Position numbers and translations under genes: made by a program. From NCBI RefSeq assembly GCF_002795865.1, contig NZ_CP024920.1, positions 806,001 through 870,000 on the forward strand: a DNA stretch of 64,000 nucleotides. The letters run 5' to 3'. Positions 1 to 8,268 of this stretch are shown here, piece by piece (positions within the stretch are counted from its first letter, which is position 1; every line of letters begins with the position of its first letter). Below the pieces are notes generated by a model. The model ran no database searches. It saw only the letters and a program-made list of their open reading frames with translations, and was not told where the DNA came from. This DNA is from Qipengyuania seohaensis (GTDB taxonomy: Bacteria; Pseudomonadota; Alphaproteobacteria; Sphingomonadales; Sphingomonadaceae).

Positions 1-756
1 AAGCACATGCCGACCGCACTGCTCGACCTCGACGTGCACTTCGGCACCGGCGCGCTCACGCTCGACCTGGAACCGGGTCGCGGCCTGACCGACGCAATCG
101 ACAACCCCAGCCGCATCGACGGCCTGTTCATCGAACGCGCCATGATCCGCGCGAACGACAACCTCGCCATCCTGTCGGCTGAAGCACCGATCAACTCGCC
201 GCTTATGACCGATGGCTCGGCATTCCTGCAGCTGCAGGAAGAATTCCGCCACGCCTTCGAAATGACGCTGGTGGATATGCCGCGCAACATGCTGATCAAC
301 TTCCCCCACCTGCTGAACGACGTGAACGTCGTGACGCTGGTCACGGAAATGACGCTGGCTTCGGCTCGCGACACGATCCGCATCCTGTCCTGGCTCAAGA
401 CCAATGCGGCACACGCCGCTCCGGTGATCGTGGCCAACAAGGTCCAGCCCGGCGCCGCAGAGATCAGCAAGGCCGATTTCGAAGCGTCGATCGAGCGCAA
501 GATCGATATCTCGATCCCCTACGACCAGAAGGCCGCTGCAAATGCTGCAAAGCTCGGCAAGACCTTCGTGGACGCCAACGGCTCGAGCAAGGCAACCGCT
601 GCGATCAGCCAGTTGTCGGCCCGCATCATCGGTCTCGGCGACGAGGACAGCGAGGACGCGGTACACGTTTCCGGCGGCAAGAAATCGCTGCTCGGCAGCT
701 TCGACATCAAGTCGCTGCTCGCCAAGAAGGACAAGGGTCAGGTCGAAGAGGCCTGA
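1..756 (+). CDS. cpaE: CpaE/TadZ-like pilus assembly ATPase, 5' end outside window
   Basis: The reading frame is open from the first base, so the N-terminus with its receiver-like domain and the P-loop lies upstream of the window; the visible part is about 251 residues. The visible sequence has the ParA/MinD-like 'DLDVHFGTGALTLDL' segment and later 'TLVDMPRNM', the positions where MinD-type deviant Walker ATPases carry their switch and Walker B strands. In Tad systems CpaE/TadZ is a cytoplasmic polar-localisation factor of the Flp pilus machine. The directly following tadB and tadC support this reading. The C-terminal tail is Lys-rich. Family assignment is by remembered resemblance plus context; the missing half prevents a check of the P-loop. 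Confidence 0.85.
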   Translation, partial: KHMPTALLDLDVHFGTGALTLDLEPGRGLTDAIDNPSRIDGLFIERAMIRANDNLAILSAEAPINSPLMTDGSAFLQLQEEFRHAFEMTLVDMPRNMLINFPHLLNDVNVVTLVTEMTLASARDTIRILSWLKTNAAHAAPVIVANKVQPGAAEISKADFEASIERKIDISIPYDQKAAANAAKLGKTFVDANGSSKATAAISQLSARIIGLGDEDSEDAVHVSGGKKSLLGSFDIKSLLAKKDKGQVEEA

Positions 757-771
757 ACGGGGATGACGGAA

Positions 772-798
772 TGACCCGGCTCTATACGGGCCGGGTCA
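772..798 (+). other. Intercistronic hairpin between cpaE and tadB
   Basis: TGACCCGG (772-779) and CCGGGTCA (791-798) form a perfect 8-bp stem around an 11-base loop. No T-run follows, so it is unlikely to be a strong terminator. It may protect or separate the cpaE part of the message from tadBC, or be a partial attenuator. This is an inference from sequence symmetry only. Confidence 0.4.
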
Positions 799-842
799 AC
801 CGCTCCTCACGGTAAGTTTACGGTACGGGACGGAGAGACACG

Positions 843-1814
843 ATGAACATTGTCCAGCTCATGCTGGTAGCCGGCGGGATCCTTGCGCTGCTCGTGCTCG
901 GATACATGGCGTTCGCAGGTCCCGATGCGGGCAAGCAGAGCCAGCGTCGCCTACAGCAGCTGCGTTTCCGTCACTCGGAAAGCACCGATGCAAAGGTCGA
1001 ATCGCAGCTCAAGAAGGCAATCGCCGCCCGCAAGCCGAAACAATTCAGGCAGGCCGGCTCGGGTTCGCGTATCGAAGCCCTCGCCATCCGCCTCGATCGT
1101 ACCGGCAAGGGCTGGACCCTCAGCCAGTATGGCTATGCATCGCTTGGCCTGGGCCTGGTTGCCGCGCTTGCGATCTTCCTGAAGTCGGGCTCGTTCGGGC
1201 TTGCTGTCGGCATCGGCGTGTTCGTCGGCGCAGGCATTCCGCACTTCGTGGTGAGCCGCGCGATCAAGAAGCGCACGAACCAGTTCAACGTGAAATTCCC
1301 GGATGCGATCGAACTGCTCGTTCGCGGCCTTCGTTCCGGTCTTCCGGTTACCGAGACCCTCGCCGTCGTGGCGCAGGAAGTGCCCGGACCGGTCGGCGTG
1401 GAGTTCAAGGGCATCGTCGAGCGCATCAAGATCGGCCGCACGATGGAAGATTCCCTCCAGCAGACTGCCGACCGTCTCGGCATTCCGGAATTCAACTTCT
1501 TCTGCATCACGCTTGCCATCCAGCGCGAAACCGGTGGTAACCTGGCCGAAACACTGTCCAACCTTTCGGACGTGCTGCGCAAGCGTGCCCAGATGAAGCT
1601 CAAGATCAAGGCGATGAGCTCGGAATCGAAGGCTTCGGCCTATATCGTCGGCGCCCTGCCCTTCATCGTCTTCGGCCTGATCTGGTGGATCAACCCGTCC
1701 TATATCGGCGCGTTCTTCACCGACGATCGTCTCACCGTGGCTGGCCTCGGCGGCCTGGTCTGGATGAGCATCGGGGCCTTCATCATGGCCAAGATGGTCA
1801 GTTTCGAAATCTAA
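843..1814 (+). CDS. tadB: TadB-like type II secretion F-domain membrane protein
   Basis: 323 residues, the usual size for TadB. An N-terminal membrane helix (about residues 5-25) is followed by a basic cytoplasmic stretch, two helices near 95-140, the T2SSF domain with 'FPDAIELLVRGLRSGLPV' and 'IQRETGGNLAETLSNL', and two helices at the C-terminus. These are the hallmarks of the inner-membrane platform protein of the Tad/Flp pilus, which couples the assembly ATPase to pilin extrusion. The start has an AGAGACACG purine stretch just before ATG. It lies between cpaE and tadC on the same strand. The ATPase gene cpaF/tadA, which in the well-studied Caulobacter and Aggregatibacter loci precedes tadB, is not present between cpaE and tadB. 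Confidence 0.92.
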   Translation: MNIVQLMLVAGGILALLVLGYMAFAGPDAGKQSQRRLQQLRFRHSESTDAKVESQLKKAIAARKPKQFRQAGSGSRIEALAIRLDRTGKGWTLSQYGYASLGLGLVAALAIFLKSGSFGLAVGIGVFVGAGIPHFVVSRAIKKRTNQFNVKFPDAIELLVRGLRSGLPVTETLAVVAQEVPGPVGVEFKGIVERIKIGRTMEDSLQQTADRLGIPEFNFFCITLAIQRETGGNLAETLSNLSDVLRKRAQMKLKIKAMSSESKASAYIVGALPFIVFGLIWWINPSYIGAFFTDDRLTVAGLGGLVWMSIGAFIMAKMVSFEI

Positions 1815-1833
1815 GGCACGAGGAAGCGATATC

Positions 1834-2835
1834 ATGGAACCCGCAGCCGGCCCTACCCTCCTCGGCTTCGACGTTATCCTCGTCGGCTCGATCCTTGCCG
1901 GGATCGCAGCACTGGCCGTGTTCGTGGCGATCTATTCGGCCGTCACGATCAAGGACCCGATGGCCAAGCGCGTGAAAGCGCTCGAAGGTCGTCGCGAGGA
2001 GCTCAAGCACGGCCTCGTCACCACGAGCGCCAAGAAACGCCAGAGCCTCGTTCGCAAGAACGACACCGCCGACAGGGTGAAAGACACCTTGGGCAGCATG
2101 AAGGTGCTGCAGCAAAGCCAAGTCGAGGACATGCAGCAAAAGCTGGCCTGGGCCGGCTATCGCAACAAGGAAATCGCGGTCGTGCTTATCGGCCTGCGCA
2201 TGATCCTGCCCATTATTCTCGGCGGTATCGCCTTCACCTTGCTCTATGTCGTCGAAATCCAGCCCGACTGGCAGTTCAAGCGCGTGGCGGCCCTCGCTGC
2301 GGCGGTGTTCGCCGGCTACAAGGGACCGGAAATCTTCCTGTCGAACACGGCGTCGAAACGCACCGATGCCATCCGCAAGGGCCTGCCCGACGCACTCGAC
2401 CTGCTGGTCATCTGTGCCGAAGCCGGTCTGACCGTCGACGCAGCGTTCAACCGCGTCGCCAAGGAACTGGGCCGCGCCTATCCGGAACTGGGCGACGAAT
2501 TCGCCCTCACCGCGATCGAGCTGTCGTTCCTCAACGAGCGTAAGACCGCGTTCCAGCACCTTGCGTATCGCGTCAATCTTGAAGCGGTTCAGGGCGTGGT
2601 GACCACGATGATCCAGACCGAACGCTACGGTACGCCGCTTGCGAGCGCACTGCGCGTCCTGTCGGCAGAATTCCGCAACGAGCGTATGATGCGTGCCGAA
2701 GAGAAGGCCGCGCGTCTTCCGGCCATCATGACCGTTCCGCTGATCATGTTCATCCTGCCCGTGCTGTTCGTCGTCATTCTGGGACCGGCAGCCTGTTCGA
2801 TCGCAGACGCCTTCAGCGGCGGGGTCGGAAAGTAG
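1834..2835 (+). CDS. tadC: TadC-like type II secretion F-domain membrane protein
   Basis: 333 residues, 19 bases after tadB and preceded by GAGGAAGCG, a good ribosome site. Membrane helices are visible near the N-terminus (about 10-32), in the middle ('IGLRMILPIILGGIAFTLL' and the next strand) and at the C-terminus ('PLIMFILPVLFVVILGPA'). The T2SSF core 'LPDALDLLVICAEAGLTVDA' is typical of TadC. TadB and TadC are thought to form the paired inner-membrane platform of the Flp pilus. It is the last visible gene of the tad operon; no tadD TPR gene follows, and a hairpin lies just downstream. Confidence 0.92.
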   Translation: MEPAAGPTLLGFDVILVGSILAGIAALAVFVAIYSAVTIKDPMAKRVKALEGRREELKHGLVTTSAKKRQSLVRKNDTADRVKDTLGSMKVLQQSQVEDMQQKLAWAGYRNKEIAVVLIGLRMILPIILGGIAFTLLYVVEIQPDWQFKRVAALAAAVFAGYKGPEIFLSNTASKRTDAIRKGLPDALDLLVICAEAGLTVDAAFNRVAKELGRAYPELGDEFALTAIELSFLNERKTAFQHLAYRVNLEAVQGVVTTMIQTERYGTPLASALRVLSAEFRNERMMRAEEKAARLPAIMTVPLIMFILPVLFVVILGPAACSIADAFSGGVGK

Positions 2836-2874
2836 GCCAGTATAAAAACCCGAAAACGGGTCGCTAGAAAGTAA

Positions 2875-2906
2875 GCCTGGTCGACTACCTAGTCGGCCAG
2901 GCTTTC
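2875..2906. terminator. Hairpin terminator between tadC and the marR-like gene
   Basis: GCCTGGTCGACT (2875-2886) pairs with AGTCGGCCAGGC (2891-2902) around ACCT, a 12-bp stem with one G-T wobble, followed by TTTC. It overlaps the stop codon of the convergent MarR gene, so the two genes share the element. A smaller hairpin ACCCG-AAAA-CGGGT lies at 2848-2861. The T-run is short, so termination strength is uncertain. Confidence 0.6.
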
Positions 2907-3359
2907 TGCGTCGAAGTCCCCGGCATTGTCGCGCACACGCGAAAGCATATCGCGCAGCGCCACGCGTTCGTCTTCACTCAGGACCGAGAACATTTCCTTC
3001 TCGATCTTGAGAGCGAGCGGCATGATCCCCGCGTGTACCGCCTTTCCTTCTGCGGTCAGCGCCAGCAGGTGCGAACGTCCGTCCTTCGCATTGGGCGTGC
3101 GTTCGGCAAGGCCCCGGCTCTCCAGCGTCTTGCAGGCGCGGTTGACCGGCACCTTGTCCATCAATGTTTGCTGCGAAAGCTCGCGCTGGGTCAGCGGGCC
3201 GCTGTCGCCGAGTACCGCCATGATGCGCCATTCGGTCGTCTTGAGCGCGAAACGCTTGCGATATTGTTCCGCGATCCGGGTCGAAACCGCATTGGATGCG
3301 ACCGAGAGCTGATACGGAAGGAAATCGGCGAGGCGTTTGGCTGGCTGGCGGTTGGGCAT
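2889..3359 (-). CDS. MarR family transcriptional regulator
   Basis: 156 residues. The winged-helix core is evident: 'TEWRIMAVLGDSGPLTQREL', a recognition helix region 'LMDKVPVNRACKTLESRGL' and the wing 'ERTPNAKDGRSHLLALT'. MarR proteins bind as dimers to palindromic operators and usually respond to small aromatic or acyl ligands. It follows the enoyl-CoA hydratase-like gene on the same strand after a 67-base gap, so it may regulate acyl-CoA metabolism, but that is an inference. No strong ribosome site is visible before the ATG. Confidence 0.88.
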   Translation of the reverse strand: MPNRQPAKRLADFLPYQLSVASNAVSTRIAEQYRKRFALKTTEWRIMAVLGDSGPLTQRELSQQTLMDKVPVNRACKTLESRGLAERTPNAKDGRSHLLALTAEGKAVHAGIMPLALKIEKEMFSVLSEDERVALRDMLSRVRDNAGDFDAESLAD

Positions 3360-3426
3360 GAGAGTAGCTGTAATGCCCTAACCCGGCATGGCAAGGCCGT
3401 TGCGCGTGTGACTATCACATCTGCAA

Positions 3427-4299
3427 CTACTCGAAGCCCGGCTCCTCCCACCACGGATAGAAGTCGGGCATATTCTCACCGACCGTGTCGGGATAGGCAG
3501 GCGGGCGCTTCTCGAGGAAGCTTGCAATGCCTTCCTTCGCGTCCGCGCTGCGGCTGAGGCGATAGATCGCGCGGCTGTCGATCCGGTGCGCCATCATGGG
3601 GTGGTCCGTGGTCGACAGGCGCCAGAGCATTGCACGCGTCATCGCGACCGACACGGCGGAGGTGTTGTCCGCAATCTCTCGCGCAAGACCCATGGCGGCG
3701 TCCATCAGTTCGCCCTGCGGATGAAGCGAGCGCACCAGCCCGCGATCGAGTGCTTCCTGCGCATCGAACACTCGGCCGGTCATGCACCATTCGAGTGCGG
3801 TCTGCATGCCGACGAGACGCGGCAGGAACCAGCTGGAGGCGGCCTCAGGCGTGATCCCGCGCCGCGCGAAGACGAATCCGAAGCGCGCATTGTCGCTCGC
3901 CAGGCGGATATCGAAGGGCAGCTGCATGGTCGCCCCCACGCCGACGGCGACACCGTTGCACGCGCCGATCAGCGGCTTTTTCGAGTTGAACAGGCGCAGC
4001 GTCAGCCGTCCGCCCCCGTCACGTACGCGCTCGTCCGAAAGATCCTCGACCGGATTGGGGTCGGAGAAGACGTGTCCCCCACCCTCAGGCGTCAGGTCGG
4101 CACCGGCGCAGAATGCCCGGTCGCCATGTCCTGTGACGATCACCGCTCGCACGCTGTCGTCGGCATCGGTCACGTCCAGCGCATCGATGAACTCCGCCAT
4201 CATGGTGCGGGTGAAGGCGTTCATCTTTTCGGGCCGGTGCAGCGTGACGGTGGCGACGCCGTCGGCGATGTCGAGCTTGATCTGCGTGTAGTCGGTCAT
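3427..4299 (-). CDS. Enoyl-CoA hydratase/isomerase (crotonase) family protein
   Basis: I start at the ATG of 'MTDYTQIKLD' (290 residues) because GAGGGAAAG lies just upstream; a longer in-frame reading upstream has no family resemblance. Crotonase landmarks are 'HRPEKMNAFT', the CoA/oxyanion segment 'RAFCAGADL' and 'GACNGVAVGVGATM'. By remembered alignment to mitochondrial hydratase, the second catalytic Glu is kept (in 'TALEWCMTG') whereas the first is replaced by a hydrophobic residue in 'RFGFVFARRGITPEAA'. The substrate and even hydratase activity are therefore uncertain; isomerase or other crotonase chemistry is possible. It lies upstream of a MarR regulator on the same strand. Confidence 0.85.
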   Translation of the reverse strand: MTDYTQIKLDIADGVATVTLHRPEKMNAFTRTMMAEFIDALDVTDADDSVRAVIVTGHGDRAFCAGADLTPEGGGHVFSDPNPVEDLSDERVRDGGGRLTLRLFNSKKPLIGACNGVAVGVGATMQLPFDIRLASDNARFGFVFARRGITPEAASSWFLPRLVGMQTALEWCMTGRVFDAQEALDRGLVRSLHPQGELMDAAMGLAREIADNTSAVSVAMTRAMLWRLSTTDHPMMAHRIDSRAIYRLSRSADAKEGIASFLEKRPPAYPDTVGENMPDFYPWWEEPGFE

Positions 4300-4375
4300 T
4301 TGGCTTTCCCTCGTATCTCTCAAACGGGATGGAACACAGGGAACAGCATCGTGGCAAGTGAGAATGCCCTTCGCC

Positions 4376-4409
4376 AAGCAAACGAGGCGCGCCCACCGGA
4401 CGCGCCTCG
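4376..4409 (-). terminator. Rho-independent terminator of the large TonB receptor gene
   Basis: CGAGGCGCG (4383-4391) and CGCGCCTCG (4401-4409) form a perfect 9-bp stem with a 9-base loop. On the minus strand the stem is followed by TTTGCTT. It sits 30 bases beyond the stop codon of the receptor gene. Confidence 0.75.
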
Positions 4410-4438
4410 CGAATTTGCGGGTTCTGTCTACGCCCGGA

Positions 4439-7400
4439 TCAGAACGACTTGCGCAGCTCCACATGGAATTGCCTGCCGCGGGCAGAGTGCAGTTCGCTGA
4501 AGTAGCCATAGGTCTCGTCGGCCAGCGGCGGGTCTTCGCCGAGCAGGTTGTTGATCGCAAAGCGCAGCCGCGTCCCATCGAGGGCGGTGTCGTTATTGAT
4601 CGTGTAGGCGATCGAGAAATTGACCGTGAAGAAGTCGTCGACCCGGTAGAAATTCCCGTTCGGATCGTCCGTCTCGATCAACTCGTCACGCGTGACGCTG
4701 GTGTCCCACACCTCGCCGACATACGACCCGAACAGGCCGATATCGACCGGTCCGCTTTCCCAGTTGATCGCGCTGCTGAATCGCCACTTGGGGCGCCCCT
4801 CGATCTCGAGCAGTTCGCCCAGACCTTCGACACTCACGTCGGTCGGCAGCGTTCCAGCCTCGATCGCGTCGAGCAATTCCTGCCCTTGCGGACCGGCGGA
4901 CTGGACGAAGCTTTCGAGACGAGCGGCGTTGAAGCGCAGGCGGAAGTCGCCCAGCCCGAAGTTCGGGACATCGTAGAACATGCCGAAGTCCCAGCCCTTC
5001 GAAATGCGGCTGTCGAGGTTGAGATAGGGGTCCAGCACCTGGATGATCGCGCCGGCCGGGGCAAGGCTGGTGCCCGTGAACAGGGCGATGTCATCCGCCG
5101 TCGGATCTTCGCGGATCACGTTCGGGTTGGTGCTGCCGTTGAGACGGCGCAGCAGGTCGAGCGCGATGGCATTGTCGTCGCCGAATGTGCCGACCAGACC
5201 TTCCTGCTTCACGCGCCAATAGTCCGCCGTCAGCGTCAGGCCGGGAATGAACACCGGCTCCAGCACTACGCCGAGGTTGATGCTGGTGCTGTCTTCGGGC
5301 TCGAGATCGCGTGCGCCCGATCGGAAGCTGATCGTTCCTGAACCGGGGCAGGCGCCGAGGTTTTCCAGCGTGCCTTTTTCGACACGCGCCTGGCAGACCA
5401 CGAAATCGTCACGCGTGTTCGAGCGCGTGGTTCCTTCATCGTTGACCTGCACGAGGTTCGGCGCACGGAAGCCCTGCGACCATGCACCGCGCAAGGTAAC
5501 ACCCGGGAAGGTGGTCCAGGATGCGGCGATACGCGGCACTATCGCCGTCGCATCGATATCGGCGAAATGCTCGACCCGTCCTGCCAGCTGGAGGTTCAAT
5601 TCCTCAACCAGCGGGATGTCCATGTCGGGCGCGACCAGCGGGACGAAGACTTCGGCAAAAGCCGAATAGACGTCACGCGTTCCGTCGGTATCGGGTGACG
5701 GGCTGGTGCCCGCGACATCGCTGCCGTTGAAATCGCCGGTCACGCTGTCGGTGAAGGTGATCGTGCCGTCGAGGCGCGGATCGCGGTCGTCGTAGAAGGT
5801 CTCGCGGCGGAACTCGATGCCCGTTGCCACGCCGACGTTGCCACCCGGCAGGGTGAACAGGTCGTCACGGCTCAGCTTGAAGTCTGCCAGCGCCAGGCTG
5901 GTGCCGCCCTTGCGGAACACGTCGATGCGGAACGGGTCGATCGACGAAGCGGGATTGGGCGTGCAATCGCCCTCGCCCGGATCATCCAGGCAACCGCCGT
6001 TGAAGGGGTTGTAGGCGTCGGGCGTCGTCAGGTTGATCTGCTGCTGCATCAGCGTGAGCGACACGCGGTTGCGGGCAAGGTCGATCAGGTCGGCTTCCGA
6101 ATAGAGTACGCCGGTGTCGAAATCCCACGCGCCGAACGAACCGCGCAGACCCGCCACGAGGCGGTAGGTGTCCTTGTCGACGCTCACATCGCGGTTTCCG
6201 ACATCGACGAAACGATAGCGCTCCATGATCAGATCGGCGCCGCCTGCTGCAATGGTCGTGCCTGGCAAACGGTTGGGGTTGGGCGAACCGTCCGCCAGCG
6301 TCGTCGGGCCGAAGGGGTTCCAGTAGGCATCGCGCGCAATGCCGACCGGCACCGCGCTCAGGATTGCCGAAGCCTCGATATTGCGGCGGTTTTCGGAGCG
6401 GTAATAGCTGCCTTCGAAATAGGCTTCGACATTGTTCGACAGCTCGTAGCTGAGAAGGGCCATCGCATTGTAGCGCTTCTTGGCGCTGATCAGATTGTTG
6501 CCGAAATTGGTGTTGTACCTGACCGCGCTGGTCGGCGTGGTGCCGTTGCGCGCGCAGATGCCATTGCCGAAATCGAGACGGCATCCCGGGAAAGTGGATG
6601 GTTGGAGATAGAAATCGTCATCGCCGATCGGTGTGCGGCTGGACGGTGCCTGGATGTCGAACTGGCCGAACGGGCCGAAGGTGTTGCGGTTGTTGAACGA
6701 GGCATCGCCTTCAAAGTCCGTACCCTCGACCAGCGGGAGACGGTTGTCCTCGCCCGCGTAATCGCGCTCCGAAGCCAGCATACCGTTTTCTTTGAAATAG
6801 CCGCCGTAGACGGTCAGGTTCCCCCGGCCTCCGCCGAAGTCGAAGCCGTAGCCGCCGCTGATCGAGTAATTGTAAAGGCTGGTGCCCTGCGATGCGCGCC
6901 AGTCCGCTTCGAGGAAGCCGCCAGTGCGATTGCCGCGAAGGACGGTGTTGATCACGCCGGCCACGGCATCTGCGCCGTAGATGGCCGATGCACCGTCACG
7001 CAACACTTCGAGGCGGCGAACGCTGCCGGGAGCGATTTCGTTGGTATCGGCGCTCACCACGGGAACGAGCAGCTCGGTCTGGAAGCCCGGGTGCAGCGTC
7101 ATGCGCCGCCCGTTGATGAGCAGCAGCGTGTTGCCCGTGCCGAGATCGCGAAGGTTGATCGACCCGACGTCGCCGCGCGCGCTGTTCTGGGTGGTGGCGT
7201 TCTGTTCGTTGAATGCCACGGTGCCCGCTTGGGGAATGGATCGGAAGAGTTCGTCGCCCGATGCGGCGCCGGTGTTCTCGATCGCTTGTTCGTCCAGCAC
7301 GGTCACTGGCAGGACGTCGTTGATCTGGGCGCCCCGGATTTGTGTCCCGGTTACCACGATCTGGTTGGAATCGTCGCTCTCTTCCACCGGAGCAGGAGCA

Positions 7401-7492
7401 GGTTCCGACTGCGCATAAGCCGTTCCGTGCATCAGCGCGAAAACGGCAGTCGAAGTAACTAAAGAACGGATTTTAGAGAATTTCTGGGACAT
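4439..7492 (-). CDS. TonB-dependent receptor, large (outer membrane)
   Basis: 1017 residues from the ATG of 'MSQKFSKIRS', preceded by GGGGGGAG. The signal peptide ends in AYA-Q (about residue 27). A TonB-box-like 'NQIVVTGTQI' is followed by the plug domain ('INLRDLGTGNTLLLINGRR', 'LRDGASAIYGADAVAGVIN') and a long beta-barrel ending in 'HVELRKSF' with the C-terminal Phe needed for Bam-dependent insertion. The plug and barrel type is that of large sphingomonad receptors often linked to peptide or oligosaccharide uptake; the true substrate cannot be read from sequence. It is monocistronic, with its own terminator, and divergent from the copper-type cassette. Confidence 0.93.
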   Translation of the reverse strand: MSQKFSKIRSLVTSTAVFALMHGTAYAQSEPAPAPVEESDDSNQIVVTGTQIRGAQINDVLPVTVLDEQAIENTGAASGDELFRSIPQAGTVAFNEQNATTQNSARGDVGSINLRDLGTGNTLLLINGRRMTLHPGFQTELLVPVVSADTNEIAPGSVRRLEVLRDGASAIYGADAVAGVINTVLRGNRTGGFLEADWRASQGTSLYNYSISGGYGFDFGGGRGNLTVYGGYFKENGMLASERDYAGEDNRLPLVEGTDFEGDASFNNRNTFGPFGQFDIQAPSSRTPIGDDDFYLQPSTFPGCRLDFGNGICARNGTTPTSAVRYNTNFGNNLISAKKRYNAMALLSYELSNNVEAYFEGSYYRSENRRNIEASAILSAVPVGIARDAYWNPFGPTTLADGSPNPNRLPGTTIAAGGADLIMERYRFVDVGNRDVSVDKDTYRLVAGLRGSFGAWDFDTGVLYSEADLIDLARNRVSLTLMQQQINLTTPDAYNPFNGGCLDDPGEGDCTPNPASSIDPFRIDVFRKGGTSLALADFKLSRDDLFTLPGGNVGVATGIEFRRETFYDDRDPRLDGTITFTDSVTGDFNGSDVAGTSPSPDTDGTRDVYSAFAEVFVPLVAPDMDIPLVEELNLQLAGRVEHFADIDATAIVPRIAASWTTFPGVTLRGAWSQGFRAPNLVQVNDEGTTRSNTRDDFVVCQARVEKGTLENLGACPGSGTISFRSGARDLEPEDSTSINLGVVLEPVFIPGLTLTADYWRVKQEGLVGTFGDDNAIALDLLRRLNGSTNPNVIREDPTADDIALFTGTSLAPAGAIIQVLDPYLNLDSRISKGWDFGMFYDVPNFGLGDFRLRFNAARLESFVQSAGPQGQELLDAIEAGTLPTDVSVEGLGELLEIEGRPKWRFSSAINWESGPVDIGLFGSYVGEVWDTSVTRDELIETDDPNGNFYRVDDFFTVNFSIAYTINNDTALDGTRLRFAINNLLGEDPPLADETYGYFSELHSARGRQFHVELRKSF

Positions 7493-7742
7493 GACTCCCC
7501 CCTGCAAAAGCAACCCTTGGGAATGCTTGCCCCGGGGAATTACTTCGGCAACGAAAATCGGCGCAGGCCCCTACCGAATTCTGGCGACTTGCAATTCGAC
7601 TTGACTATTTCTTGATTTCGGCATCCCCCGCTCTCTCAGGCAAGTATTGACTGGTGAGTCGCAAGCCAAGGTTCCGGCCGTCGTAGCCTTTGTCGATCCG
7701 GGCGTGACACCTTCCAACCCCGCGGCTAACAGGCGACCGTCT

Positions 7743-8192
7743 ATGCCGATCCGCCGTCGCACCCTCGCACGACCCAGACTCATGCTGCTGGCCTTGCTGG
7801 CCATCAGTGTGGTGATCGGTACGATTGCGCCTGCCGGATACATGATCGCGCCTGCCGACGACGGGTGGCCCAGCGTAACGCTGTGTCCCGAACAGAACCC
7901 ACTCGTGAAGGCGCAGGCCGACGCCGCCGCTCAACGGCATCATGCCGCCATGGGGCATATGTCGATGGGTGATGATGCAGACGAAGGCGAAAAATCGTCT
8001 TCCAGCGCACTGCCCAAGCATTGCTCCATCGCAGGCACGACCGAACTTGCTACGGGCGCCGTGGATGCGGATCTGCTGGCCCTGTCGCTGGCGGAAGCCG
8101 CCCTCCTCGGCCTCGCGCCGGTTCTCGTTATCGATATCAAGCGTACACCCCGCTTGCGACCACCGCTGCGTGCACCACCAGTCCTGATCTGA
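7743..8192 (+). CDS. DUF2946-like His/Met-rich exported protein
   Basis: 149 residues from the ATG of 'MPIRRRTLARP'; an upstream ATG at 7647 is possible but gives an unlikely N-terminus. An N-terminal hydrophobic segment ending in 'APAGYMIAP' is followed by a Cys ('TLCPEQ'), a His/Met-rich stretch 'RHHAAMGHMSMGDD' and a second Cys ('KHCSIAG'), then a hydrophobic C-terminal segment. This layout fits the DUF2946 family as I remember it, commonly found beside copper-type TonB receptors. The next gene is such a receptor, 76 bases downstream. A periplasmic or membrane copper-handling role is an inference. No strong ribosome site decides the start. Confidence 0.65.
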   Translation: MPIRRRTLARPRLMLLALLAISVVIGTIAPAGYMIAPADDGWPSVTLCPEQNPLVKAQADAAAQRHHAAMGHMSMGDDADEGEKSSSSALPKHCSIAGTTELATGAVDADLLALSLAEAALLGLAPVLVIDIKRTPRLRPPLRAPPVLI

Positions 8193-8268
8193 CCCCCGGA
8201 AAATCCGAACTTCTATCTGCGCGAGCTTGTCAGTTCGCGCGGGAAAACCAGATTCAGTGGACTTTACG

